Positions 1-8,247 of a stretch of DNA of 64,000 nucleotides are shown piece by piece. This DNA is from Lysobacterales bacterium (GTDB lineage Bacteria > Pseudomonadota > Gammaproteobacteria > Xanthomonadales > Rhodanobacteraceae), in the NCBI GenBank assembly GCA_016707485.1, contig JADJHN010000001.1:310001-374000 (forward strand). The letters are read 5' to 3'. A program made the position numbers and the translations under genes. The notes beneath the pieces were generated by a model, which was not told the DNA's origin, made no database searches, and worked only from the letters and a program-made list of their open reading frames with translations. Numbering within the stretch: position 1 is the first letter of the stretch; each line of letters begins with the position of its first letter.

Positions 1-10
1 CCCACTCCCA

Positions 11-1444
11 TCAAGCATGCAAACGGGCAATGACTGCACGATAGCGGGCGGCGATGCGTGCCTCGTCGCGATGACGGAAATCCCGCACCACCCAGTCGCC
101 ATTGACCATCACGTCTCGCACGAGATTCGAGTTGCCGGCGAATATCCAGGTATCGATCAGGTTTGACGCATCGCGACCTGCAAGCAAAGGCGAGGTCTCG
201 TCAAGCACGAGCAGATCGGCACGGTTGCCGACCGAGGGCAGCTCGGGATCGCCGCCGATGAAAGAGCCGATCGGCACGCCCGAGGCATTCGCCCCGCCAT
301 GCAGGGCGCTGCCATAGAGCACCGCGCCGGTACTCGGTTCGGCCTCGCTGGCGCTGATGTTGCGATGGCGCGTCAGCAATCGCTGGGCGTATTCGAGCCA
401 GCGCAATTCCTCGATCGGCGACACCGAGATATGGCTGTCCGAGCCGATGCCGATCGACCCTTCGGCAACGAGCCAGTTCTTCAGTGGAAACACGCCGTCG
501 CCAAGATTGGCCTCCGTGGTCGGACACAGGCCTACCGTCGCGCGCGTCGCCGCCAGTCGGCCGAGTTCGCTCTCGTTGATGTGCGTGGCATGCACCAGGC
601 ACCAGCGTGCATCCACCGGTGCATGATCGAGCAGCCATTCAATCGGGCGTGCATTGCGCGCGGCAAGGCAATCCTGCACTTCGCCAATCTGTTCGGCGAT
701 GTGGATATGGATCGGCATCATCGAGCCCGGCGCACTGCTTGGCGATTGCGGCATGCCGTTGATACCCGAGAGCACGGCATGCATCGCGTCCTCGGGAACG
801 GCACGCAGCGAATGCAGGGCGACGCCAATGCGCAGATGGGCATTTTCCAGCAGGCGCAGGCGTTCAAGCAGACGCAGGTAGCCATCCACATCGTGGGCAA
901 AGCGGCGCTGGCGTTCGCCGAGCGGGCGACCGTCGAAGCCACCGGACATGTACAGGGTCGGCAACAGGGTCAGGCCAATGCCCGCTTCCTGCGCCGCCTC
1001 GACGAGCGCCAGCGACATGGCCGCCGGATCGGCATAAGCCTTGCCATCCGCTTGCTGATGGAGGTAGTGGAACTCGCAGACCTGGGTGTAACCGGCCTTG
1101 AGCATTTCGACATAGAGCTGAGTGGCGATCGCGCGCAGATCATCCGGGCCGAGCTTGCCGGCAAACGCGTACATGACTTCGCGCCAGGTCCAGAAACTGT
1201 CCGCAGGATCGCCGCGGCGCTCGGCAAGTCCGGCCATGGCGCGCTGGAACGCATGCGAGTGCAGGTTCGGCATGCCCGGCACGATCCACCGTCCGAGCGC
1301 TTCCGCGCCTTGCGCCTGCACCTCGGGCTGCACCTCGAGCAAGGCGCCGGGGTAGTAGCGGCCGCTGTCGACCTCGAAGCACACGTCACGCCGCCAGCCA
1401 TCGGCAAACCAGGCATTCCCGGCGTGAAACTGTCGACTGCTCAT
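11..1444 (-). CDS. hutF: Formimidoylglutamate deiminase (HutF)
   Basis: A 477-residue amidohydrolase predicted to convert N-formimidoyl-L-glutamate to N-formyl-L-glutamate and ammonia in the five-step histidine degradation route. The N-terminal metal-binding HxH lies at about residues 62-64 (PNLHSHAFQRAM), followed by HIHIAEQ, an LVHATH segment and a GIGSDSH segment that complete the TIM-barrel metal site. I start at the ATG at 1444 (MSSRQFHAG); the reading frame is open for another 21 codons upstream, but that stretch looks unlike the family. hutI lies divergently 130 bp away, which supports HutF over the related chlorohydrolase and guanine deaminase families. No HutC operator could be assigned in the gap. 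Confidence 0.93.
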   Translation of the reverse strand: MSSRQFHAGNAWFADGWRRDVCFEVDSGRYYPGALLEVQPEVQAQGAEALGRWIVPGMPNLHSHAFQRAMAGLAERRGDPADSFWTWREVMYAFAGKLGPDDLRAIATQLYVEMLKAGYTQVCEFHYLHQQADGKAYADPAAMSLALVEAAQEAGIGLTLLPTLYMSGGFDGRPLGERQRRFAHDVDGYLRLLERLRLLENAHLRIGVALHSLRAVPEDAMHAVLSGINGMPQSPSSAPGSMMPIHIHIAEQIGEVQDCLAARNARPIEWLLDHAPVDARWCLVHATHINESELGRLAATRATVGLCPTTEANLGDGVFPLKNWLVAEGSIGIGSDSHISVSPIEELRWLEYAQRLLTRHRNISASEAEPSTGAVLYGSALHGGANASGVPIGSFIGGDPELPSVGNRADLLVLDETSPLLAGRDASNLIDTWIFAGNSNLVRDVMVNGDWVVRDFRHRDEARIAARYRAVIARLHA

Positions 1445-1574
1445 GCATGCGCTCCGTGGATCCGATTGCTGATTATCGGCGCTGGCGCAGCGGCACGATA
1501 GCCGCAAACGTCGGACTGGCCGCAGCCGCCCATCCCGCTGCGGTCTGGTCGCTCAGGTCTGCGATAATCTCCGC

Positions 1575-2834
1575 ATGCAAGAGAACCCATCAAATTCCCG
1601 CTGGGATGGTCTGTTGATCGATTGTCATCTGGCGACGATGAACGAGACCGGCACACCTTTTGGTGCAATCCGCAATGCGGCGCTGGGATGGAAGGATGGT
1701 CGCATCGTCTTTGCCGGTGCCATGAGTGCCCTGCCCGGAAAACCCGGAGCGCTTTCAGCGCATGTGCAGTCCGCAGCCGGCGCCTGCATCACGCCGGGCC
1801 TGGTTGATTGCCATACCCATCTCGTTTTCGGCGGCAATCGGGCGGATGAGTTCGATCAGCGTTTGAACGGCGCGAGTTACCAGGACATTGCCCGCGCCGG
1901 TGGCGGCATCGTCTCGACGCTGAAGGCCACCCGCGAGCTCGATGAGGCGGCCTTGCTTGCCGAGTCGCTGCCGCGCGCACGCGCCTTGCTGGCGGATGGC
2001 GTCACCACCATCGAGATCAAGTCCGGCTATGGGCTGGATCTGCCCAGCGAGATGAAGATGTTGCGCGTCGCCCGCACGCTCGGCAGCACACTCGGCATCG
2101 GCGTGCGCACGACCTTCCTCGGTGCACATGCGTTGCCGCCGGAGTTTGCCGGTCGCCAAGACGAGTATGTCGCGCACATCTGCGATGTCCTCTTGCCGGA
2201 AGTCGCCCGCAGCGGGCTTGCCGACGCGGTCGATGCATTCTGCGAAACGATTGCCTTCACGCCGGCGCAGACGCGGCAGGTCTTCCGCCAGGCACGCGCG
2301 CTGGGCTTGCCGGTCAAACTGCACGCCGACCAGTTATCCGATCTCGGTGGTGCGGCGCTCAGTGCCGAATTTGGCGGGCTTTCAGCCGATCATATCGAGC
2401 ACACCAGCGCTGCTGGCGTGCGTGCCATGGCCAAGGCCGGCACCGTCGCCGTGCTGCTGCCGGGCGCGTACTACGCCCTGCGCGACACGACCCTGCCGCC
2501 GATTGCCGCCTTGCGCGAACACGGCGTCGCCATGGCCGTGGCGACCGATCTGAATCCCGGCACTTCACCCTTGCTGTCGTTGCGACTGGCGATGAACATG
2601 GCGTGCACGCTGTTCCGCCTGACTCCCGAGGAAGCCCTGCGCGGTACCACGGTCAATGCCGCACGCGCCCTTGGCATCAACGATCGTGGACGCCTGGCCT
2701 GTGGCATGCGCGCCGATTTCACGATCTGGGACGCGGCCGCACCGGCCGATCTGTGCTACTGGATCGGCGGCACGCTGGCGCGCTCGGTGATCAGTGCCGG
2801 TGTCATCGTCGCTGGACAGGCGTTCGAGCAATGA
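1575..2834 (+). CDS. hutI: Imidazolonepropionase (HutI)
   Basis: A 419-residue cytoplasmic amidohydrolase, normal length for HutI, which opens 4-imidazolone-5-propanoate to N-formimidoyl-L-glutamate. This is the substrate of the HutF encoded divergently. Visible motifs are the HxH metal pair at about residues 80-82 (VDCHTHLVFGG), the KSGYGLD substrate segment, a LHADQLSD segment and the ATDLNPGTSP loop near the C-terminus. The stop TGA overlaps the ATG of the patatin gene (ATGA), so the two are probably translated together. hutH, hutU and hutG are not in the window. Confidence 0.95.
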   Translation: MQENPSNSRWDGLLIDCHLATMNETGTPFGAIRNAALGWKDGRIVFAGAMSALPGKPGALSAHVQSAAGACITPGLVDCHTHLVFGGNRADEFDQRLNGASYQDIARAGGGIVSTLKATRELDEAALLAESLPRARALLADGVTTIEIKSGYGLDLPSEMKMLRVARTLGSTLGIGVRTTFLGAHALPPEFAGRQDEYVAHICDVLLPEVARSGLADAVDAFCETIAFTPAQTRQVFRQARALGLPVKLHADQLSDLGGAALSAEFGGLSADHIEHTSAAGVRAMAKAGTVAVLLPGAYYALRDTTLPPIAALREHGVAMAVATDLNPGTSPLLSLRLAMNMACTLFRLTPEEALRGTTVNAARALGINDRGRLACGMRADFTIWDAAAPADLCYWIGGTLARSVISAGVIVAGQAFEQ

Positions 2835-3820
2835 GCGCACCCGGCCCGCACATCAACCTCGCCCTGCAAGGCGGCGGTGCCCACGGCGCCTTCACCTGGG
2901 GCGTGCTCGATCGCCTGCTGGAAGATCCGCGCATCGGTTTCGACGCAATCAGCGCCACCAGCAGCGGTGCACTGAATGCCCTGGCGATGGCACAAGGCTG
3001 GATCAGCGGCGGTCGCGAGGGCGCGCGCACCTGCCTTGATGTGCTCTGGCAACGCATTGCCGGGCATCCGCAGGCTGGTGCATGGATCTTCGGAGCGCGC
3101 CAGCACGTTGCCGCCTCCGCCGCGCAGAACCTGCATCGCTATTTCAGCTCGCGCCAGATCAAGCCGGGCGTGACCAATCCGGTCAGCCAGATCGCCGAGG
3201 TGATGTTTGATTTCGAGCAGCTACGTGCGGAATCGCCGTTTGCGCTCCATCTCGCCGCGACCCGCGTGCGCGATGGCGGCCTGGTCATCTTCGGGCCGCA
3301 ACGCCTCGGCCTCGACGCCCTGCTGGCCTCAACCTGCCTGCCGCAGATCTTTGCCCCCATCTGCATCGATGGCGAGCATTACTGGGATGGCGGCTGGGCC
3401 GGCAATCCGGCACTGGAACCGCTGCTTGCGGTCGAGCGCGCCCCCGCGATCCTCTGCGTGCTGGTGCAGACCCTCAGGCGTCTCGACGTGCCGACATCGC
3501 CCGCGCAGATCGCCACGCGCATGGGTGAACTCGGCTTCACCAGTTCCTTCCTGCGAGAATTGCGCTCGCTGGTGCAGTTGCGCGAGGCGCTGGGCGAGTC
3601 CACCGACAGTAGCCGCTGGCAAGCGCATCTGAGGGATCTGGAAATCGCCCTGATCGAACCCGGCGAACCGCTGCAGAATTTCAGGAACGACATCGCCGCG
3701 GGAACCGCGATCGGATTCATCTCGACCTTGCGCGACCATGGCCGCCATTGCGCCGCCGCCTGGCTGGCCGATCCACAACGCCACCGGATCGGCGCTGACG
3801 CGTCAATTCTTGCTGGCTGA
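2831..3820 (+). CDS. Patatin-like phospholipase
   Basis: A 329-residue patatin-family acyl hydrolase, probably cytoplasmic or peripheral to the membrane, since no signal peptide is seen. The oxyanion-hole motif is present near the N-terminus (LQGGGAHGAF). The nucleophile elbow is atypical, ATSSG instead of GxSxG, but the serine is kept. The catalytic Asp lies in DGGWAGNP. The ATG overlaps the stop of hutI by four bases, so the reading frame that continues upstream inside hutI was not used. The link to histidine degradation is positional only; the lipid substrate cannot be told from sequence. Confidence 0.85.
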   Translation: MSAPGPHINLALQGGGAHGAFTWGVLDRLLEDPRIGFDAISATSSGALNALAMAQGWISGGREGARTCLDVLWQRIAGHPQAGAWIFGARQHVAASAAQNLHRYFSSRQIKPGVTNPVSQIAEVMFDFEQLRAESPFALHLAATRVRDGGLVIFGPQRLGLDALLASTCLPQIFAPICIDGEHYWDGGWAGNPALEPLLAVERAPAILCVLVQTLRRLDVPTSPAQIATRMGELGFTSSFLRELRSLVQLREALGESTDSSRWQAHLRDLEIALIEPGEPLQNFRNDIAAGTAIGFISTLRDHGRHCAAAWLADPQRHRIGADASILAG

Positions 3821-3833
3821 ACCGCAAACGACG

Positions 3834-3854
3834 AACCCCCGCATCGCGGGGGTT
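3834..3854. terminator. Bidirectional intrinsic terminator between patatin and thx genes
   Basis: A perfect 9-bp stem (AACCCCCGC with its complement) encloses a 3-nt loop. It lies between two convergent genes, 13 bp after the patatin stop and 28 bp after the thx stop. The arms end in short T tracts on both strands, so it could serve both transcripts. Confidence 0.75.
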
Positions 3855-3882
3855 TGTCGGGAAACCGCCGTGCTTGCAGCGT

Positions 3883-4077
3883 TCAGGCAGTCTTCTTGGC
3901 TGCAGCCTTCTTTGCCGGAGCGGCCTTCTTTGCCGCTGGCTTGGCAGCAGGTTTGCTTGCAGCGGAGGCTGTCTTCGGCTTGGCGGCGACGGCATTGCTG
4001 TCAGCGTGCGGGCGCACGTTGCCGTAACTGCGGATAGCGATTTTGCCCTTGCGGGTCTTGCGGTCACCACGGCCCAT
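3883..4077 (-). CDS. 30S ribosomal protein Thx
   Basis: A 64-residue, very basic protein. The first 25 residues (MGRGDRKTRKGKI, then SYGNVRP) match the Thx family, a small peptide found in the head of the 30S subunit in Thermus and many proteobacteria. Unlike the 26-residue Thermus peptide, this one has a long Ala/Lys/Pro tail of about 40 residues (repeats of KKAAPAK type), which resembles histone-H1-like low-complexity tails and could bind nucleic acid. The ATG at 4077 is chosen because the match begins there; the frame continues 9 codons upstream. Confidence 0.85.
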   Translation of the reverse strand: MGRGDRKTRKGKIAIRSYGNVRPHADSNAVAAKPKTASAASKPAAKPAAKKAAPAKKAAAKKTA

Positions 4078-4151
4078 CGGAAATCCTCTAGATCGATTCT
4101 GCAAACAAAGGGCGGGAAGGATAGCAGCGCGGCGGCAAAGCGCAAGTCGAA

Positions 4152-5105
4152 TCAGGATTTCGACGCATGCCGGGCACCGGCACAGGCCCCTGCCGCGCAG
4201 TCATCACCATCGATCTGCACCGTCGCATGGCTGACCGCAAAACGCGATTCCAGCAACTCCTGGATCGCGCGAATGGCTTGATCGGGGTGCAGGCCTTCAT
4301 GCAGGCGTGCGTGCAAGGTCGCCATGCGCCGACCGCCACTCAACTGCCAAACGTGCACGTGGTGGATCTCGCGCACGCCTTCGATGCCTTCCTCGACCTG
4401 GCGTCTCAGCTCATCGACATCGACACCTTCGGGAACGCCTTCAAGCAGGATATGCGCGCTGCGCCTGAGCAGGCGCCAGGCGCTGTTGAGGATCAGCAGC
4501 GACACGAAAACGGAAAACAACGGATCCGCCCACAAGGCGTCGAAGTAACGCACGATCAAGGCCGCCGCCACCGCACCGACGGATCCGAGCAGATCGCCGA
4601 TCACATGCAGGCGCGCCGCCGCAGTGTTGAGATCGTCATGATCGTGACCGCCGAGCACGCGCAGCACGAACAGATTGACCAGCAGCCCGATCACGGCAAC
4701 CACAAGCATCGTTCCAGACAGGATCGGGGCCGGCTGCAGAAAGCGTATCACCGCTTCATGGATGATCCAGGCGACCAGCAGGATCTGGGTCAGCGAATTG
4801 GTATAGCCGACCAGCACTTCGAGCCGTGCGTAACCAAAACTGCGCAAGGCATCGGCCGGACGTCTCGCAAACCAGGCGCCCAGCCAGGCAAACAGCAAGG
4901 CGCTGGCATCGACCAGCATGTGCCCCGCATCCGCGAGCAAGGCCAGCGAACCGGAAATCCAGCCGCCCACCGCTTCGACCAACATGGTGATGGTCGTCAG
5001 TCCGAAGGCAATCAGCAGGCGATATTCGCGTCGACGACCGTTCGCATCGACATCGGGTGCGTGCGCGTGATCGTGGTGGTCATGGGAATGATGATGCGAA
5101 TGCAT
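4152..5105 (-). CDS. Cation diffusion facilitator, zinc-type exporter
   Basis: A 317-residue inner-membrane CDF transporter of the ZitB/CzcD/DmeF kind, exchanging Zn2+ (possibly Co2+ or Cd2+) for protons. A His-rich N-terminus (eight His in the first 14 residues) precedes six predicted helices. The HxxxD metal site in helix 2 is at about residues 62-66 (ADAGHMLVDA) and the second half-site is in HVIGDLLGS of helix 5; a short cytoplasmic ferredoxin-like tail follows. The start is uncertain: ATG at 5105 begins with the His-rich segment, while another in-frame ATG lies at 5135; neither has a clear Shine-Dalgarno. It lies 81 bp downstream of the MerC-type gene on the same strand and near zur. Confidence 0.9.
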   Translation of the reverse strand: MHSHHHSHDHHDHAHAPDVDANGRRREYRLLIAFGLTTITMLVEAVGGWISGSLALLADAGHMLVDASALLFAWLGAWFARRPADALRSFGYARLEVLVGYTNSLTQILLVAWIIHEAVIRFLQPAPILSGTMLVVAVIGLLVNLFVLRVLGGHDHDDLNTAAARLHVIGDLLGSVGAVAAALIVRYFDALWADPLFSVFVSLLILNSAWRLLRRSAHILLEGVPEGVDVDELRRQVEEGIEGVREIHHVHVWQLSGGRRMATLHARLHEGLHPDQAIRAIQELLESRFAVSHATVQIDGDDCAAGACAGARHASKS

Positions 5106-5186
5106 GCCGGCCAATCGGAATGAAGACGTCCGCATGCTAGGCAGCGAGGCTGCGGTTACACAATCACCCTGGCCAGTGCGCGCCAG

Positions 5187-5633
5187 TCAATGGCGGCAGG
5201 CAGGACTGTGGACGTGGACCAGACGCAGGTTGATCAGATGTGACAGCGCGATCATGGTGCCGCCGATGCTGACCACGCCCGCATGCCAGGGATTGCTGTG
5301 GTCCGCTCCGCCCAGCATGCCGACCACCAGCAGGAAGATTCCCGGGACGAGAAACACGATGGCCCGATAGCTGCCGTGCCGGCGCAAGCCGAACAGCAGG
5401 CTGATCGAGGCGAGCAGGATGGCAAAGCTGACGAATACCTGCTCGAACGCGTGCCCGGCGAGGAAGCCGAGGCCAAGCGCCGGCAGGACGCCGAAAATCA
5501 AGGGCAGCAAGGCACAATGGATCGCGCAGAGCATCGAGGCAAGTGCGCCGAAGCGATCCACCCGGCCTTGCAGCGGCTTGCGTGAAGCGGAATGGCCGGG
5601 GACATCATCCATGGCAGGAAGAATCGGATTCAT
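5187..5633 (-). CDS. MerC-domain membrane protein
   Basis: A 148-residue protein with four hydrophobic segments and the CAIHCALLP motif in the first helix (Cys pair), which is characteristic of the MerC mercury/metal-transport family. No mer operon is nearby. The setting between zur and a CDF exporter, behind a Zur-like box, points to zinc rather than mercury. The start is uncertain: ATG 5633 and ATG 5612 are both possible and neither has a strong ribosome site. The C-terminus is His-rich (LVHVHSPACRH). Confidence 0.8.
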   Translation of the reverse strand: MNPILPAMDDVPGHSASRKPLQGRVDRFGALASMLCAIHCALLPLIFGVLPALGLGFLAGHAFEQVFVSFAILLASISLLFGLRRHGSYRAIVFLVPGIFLLVVGMLGGADHSNPWHAGVVSIGGTMIALSHLINLRLVHVHSPACRH

Positions 5634-5668
5634 CGGGATCGGAGGGCACGGCAACGCCAGTAACTGAG

Positions 5669-5683
5669 TGTTACCTTATAACA
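5669..5683 (-). promoter_or_regulatory. Candidate Zur box upstream of the MerC/CDF genes
   Basis: An inverted repeat TGTTA / TAACA with a 5-bp AT-rich centre, close to the Zur consensus (GTTATANNATAAC type). On the minus strand it reads TGTTATAAGGTAACA and contains a plausible -10 hexamer (TATAAG), so a bound regulator would cover the promoter of the MerC-type gene. It lies 36 bp upstream of the ATG at 5633 and 61 bp after the zur stop codon. Confidence 0.6.
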
Positions 5684-5743
5684 TACTAATTCCGTTCCTG
5701 CTGTCAACGCAGACACGCTCTGCGCCATTTGCTGCATATCCGT

Positions 5744-6235
5744 TCAGCGGACCGATTGATCGCTGCAGCGTGCGCAGATACCGTGGACTTCGAGAGTCTG
5801 GCTGGCCGGCTTGAAGCCGCGTTCCCGGGCCTGGTCGGTGAGCAGCACGGCGACGCCCTCATCGCAGATCTCGAAGGCGCTTGAGCAATGGTCGCAAATC
5901 AGGAACGGAACCTGGTGTGCTTCCCCGGGATGGTGGCAACCGACAAACGCGTTGATCGATTCGAGCTTGTGAATGAAGCCGTGCTCGAGCAGGAAATCCA
6001 GCGCCCGATAGACCGTCGGCGGCGCGGCCACGCCAGGGCCATCCTTGAGTCGATCGAGCAGGTCGTAGGCCTTGACCGGAATCGTCGCTTCGGCAACGAG
6101 TTCAAGCACACGCAGGCGAATGGCCGTGAGGCGCAAGCCACGCTCATCGCATACCCTCGCCACGTCGCGCACAAAGGCACCGGCATCATGGCCATGTGCG
6201 TGCGGATCCCGTGACTTGTGCGTGGCGAGGCTCAT
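5744..6235 (-). CDS. zur: Zinc-responsive Fur-family regulator (Zur)
   Basis: A 163-residue Fur-superfamily repressor. The winged helix (RLTAIRLRVLELV, PPTVYRALDFLLEHG) is followed by the dimerisation domain with the structural zinc pairs CDHC and CARC and a His-rich metal site. Features favouring Zur over Fur are the short His-rich N-terminus (PHAHGHDAG), the FVGCHHPGEAH segment and the downstream metal genes. The Zur-like palindrome begins 61 bp downstream, before the MerC-type gene. In Xanthomonas campestris, Zur is known to repress uptake genes and also activate a zinc exporter, so either sign of control is possible here. Confidence 0.88.
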   Translation of the reverse strand: MSLATHKSRDPHAHGHDAGAFVRDVARVCDERGLRLTAIRLRVLELVAEATIPVKAYDLLDRLKDGPGVAAPPTVYRALDFLLEHGFIHKLESINAFVGCHHPGEAHQVPFLICDHCSSAFEICDEGVAVLLTDQARERGFKPASQTLEVHGICARCSDQSVR

Positions 6236-6298
6236 GGCGAATGCAGATGGGGCCGGATCGCTGAAATCATAGCATCGCCGCCACGAACGCCCGCCCGC

Positions 6299-6700
6299 TC
6301 ATGGCGGTGCGCTGCTATCGCCGGCCTTCAGCCGTGAACGCGCCGTGCGCTGCAGCGACTGCTGGAGGTTGGCCCCGCAGTGCCGGCACACGCTGGCATC
6401 GGGCTGGTTCGGCATCGCGCACTCGACACACGCCACGCGCCTGGAACGGCTGAGGCCAATGACGATCCAGCCGATCGGGCCAAGTACGGCAGCCCAGACG
6501 ATGCCCGCCATCATGCGCCCCTTCAAGCGCCCGATCAGCGCACCACCGGCAATGCTGACGACAGTGAATGCCGTCGCCCATGCCCACAAGGCAGGATCGA
6601 GGAGCATCCGCAAACACGCCTGGTTCATGCGCATCAATGCATCGATATCCGAGCTGTCGAGCTTCGACAGCGCCGTCAGGCTGCACTCAAGCGGATCCAT
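6299..6700 (-). CDS. Small membrane protein with C-terminal zinc ribbon
   Basis: A 133-residue protein without an assigned function. Two hydrophobic segments (WAWATAFTVVSIAGGALIG and GIVWAAVLGPIGWIVIGLS) lie mid-protein, followed by a cytoplasmic zinc ribbon with CVEC and CRHC pairs. The ATG at 6700 is only 4 bp after the gltX stop codon, so it is probably the second gene of a gltX operon. The frame continues upstream inside gltX, but that part is an antisense-like Arg-rich artefact and was excluded. Confidence 0.7.
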   Translation of the reverse strand: MDPLECSLTALSKLDSSDIDALMRMNQACLRMLLDPALWAWATAFTVVSIAGGALIGRLKGRMMAGIVWAAVLGPIGWIVIGLSRSRRVACVECAMPNQPDASVCRHCGANLQQSLQRTARSRLKAGDSSAPP

Positions 6701-6704
6701 TGCC

Positions 6705-8108
6705 TCAACCGCCGGCCAACTTGATCGCCGCTTCGACACGACGCAAAGCTTCATCGCGCCCGGCGAGGAAGACGGTGTGATCGATCGACGGCGACACCTG
6801 GGTTCCGGTAATGGCGACGCGCAAGGGCTGCGCCACCTTGCCCATGCCCTCGCTGATTGCCGTCGCCGCGGCAGCAATCGCAGCATGCACGTTCTCGACC
6901 GTCCATTCCGCCGTCGTGGCCAGTTGCGCATGCACCGCCTGCAGCGCCGGCAGCGCGGTTGCCGACTGCAAGTGCTTGCTCACCGCGGCCTCGTCGTACG
7001 CTTCCAGCGGCGCGTACCAGACCCGCGCCTTTGCGGCCATTTCCTTCAGCGTCTGCGCACGCTCACGCAAGGCAATGATGACATCGAGCGGATCCGGCCC
7101 CTGCTCCGGATCGATGCCGGCCGCACGCAATTGCCAGGTGAAATGCGGCAGCAGTTCGAGCGGATCGTCGCTCTTGATGTAGTGCTGGTTGAGCCAGGAC
7201 AGTTTCTCGACGTCAAAGCGCGACGCTGCCCGATTGGCATCGCCGATATCGAACACCTCGATCATCTGCTCGCGCGAGAAGATTTCCTGGTCACCATGCG
7301 ACCAGCCGAGGCGGACCAGGTAATTCAGCACGGCGTGTGGCAGGAAACCGTCATCGCGGTACTGCATGACGCTGACCGCGCCATGGCGCTTGCTGAGCTT
7401 CTGTCCGTCCGGACCGAGGATCATCGGCAGATGCGCAAAGGTCGGCACATCGGCACCAAGCGCGTGATAGACATTGATCTGGCGCGGCGTGTTGTTGACG
7501 TGATCATCGCCACGCACGACATCGGTGATGCGCATGTCGATGTCGTCGACGACGACGGCAAAGTTGTAGGTGGGGAAACCGTCGGAACGGAACAGGACCA
7601 GATCGTCGAGTTCTTCGTTGTTCCATTCGATGCGGCCCTTGACCTTGTCATCGAAGACCACGCTGCCGGAAACAGGGTTCTTGAAACGGATGACCCGGTT
7701 CGGATCCTCGCGGAAGCCTTCGTTGCGATCGCGGTAGTAGCCGTTGTAACGGGGTTTCAGGCCCTTTTCCATGGCCTCGGCGCGCATGGCGTCGATTTCT
7801 TCCTTCGACTCGTAGGCGTAGTAGGCCTTGCCGGCCTTGAGCAGGTCTTCGACCACCTGCTTGTAACGATCCATGCGCAGGGTCTGGTAGAACGGACCCT
7901 CGTCGTGGTCCAGTCCAAGCCAGCTCATGCCATCAAGGATGGCCTGCACCGCCGCCTGGGTCGAACGCTCGCGGTCGGTATCCTCGATGCGCAAGATGAA
8001 TTCACCACCACGATGGCGCGCCTCCAGCCAGCAATAGAGTGCGGTGCGCGCACCGCCGATATGCAGGAATCCGGTTGGACTGGGGGCGAAACGGGTACGT
8101 ACGGTCAT
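6705..8108 (-). CDS. gltX: Glutamyl-tRNA synthetase
   Basis: A 467-residue class I synthetase charging tRNA-Glu, of normal length. The class I signature HIGG is at residues 16-19 (FAPSPTGFLHIGGART), and the KMSKS loop reads KLSKR at about 237-241. The anticodon-binding helical domain fills the C-terminal third. The ATG at 8108 is directly followed by the conserved start TVRTRFAPSPTG. A tRNA-Glu gene lies 4.6 kb away at 12731. Confidence 0.97.
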   Translation of the reverse strand: MTVRTRFAPSPTGFLHIGGARTALYCWLEARHRGGEFILRIEDTDRERSTQAAVQAILDGMSWLGLDHDEGPFYQTLRMDRYKQVVEDLLKAGKAYYAYESKEEIDAMRAEAMEKGLKPRYNGYYRDRNEGFREDPNRVIRFKNPVSGSVVFDDKVKGRIEWNNEELDDLVLFRSDGFPTYNFAVVVDDIDMRITDVVRGDDHVNNTPRQINVYHALGADVPTFAHLPMILGPDGQKLSKRHGAVSVMQYRDDGFLPHAVLNYLVRLGWSHGDQEIFSREQMIEVFDIGDANRAASRFDVEKLSWLNQHYIKSDDPLELLPHFTWQLRAAGIDPEQGPDPLDVIIALRERAQTLKEMAAKARVWYAPLEAYDEAAVSKHLQSATALPALQAVHAQLATTAEWTVENVHAAIAAAATAISEGMGKVAQPLRVAITGTQVSPSIDHTVFLAGRDEALRRVEAAIKLAGG

Positions 8109-8247
8109 CGCAAAGGAAACTCGTTGAGCGGTCGGTCAGTTTACCGGAGCGCCCGCCTGGCCTGGCAAATCCGCATCGGCAGGCGTCCGGCAGATGACTT
8201 CGCCCGGCGATGCTGGCATGTTTCGATGTCCGCTCCGGTGCCAAGTC

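Noticed and set aside
5187..5633. Part of a mercury resistance operon
   Set aside because: No merR, merT, merP or merA is near. The neighbours are zur and a zinc exporter.
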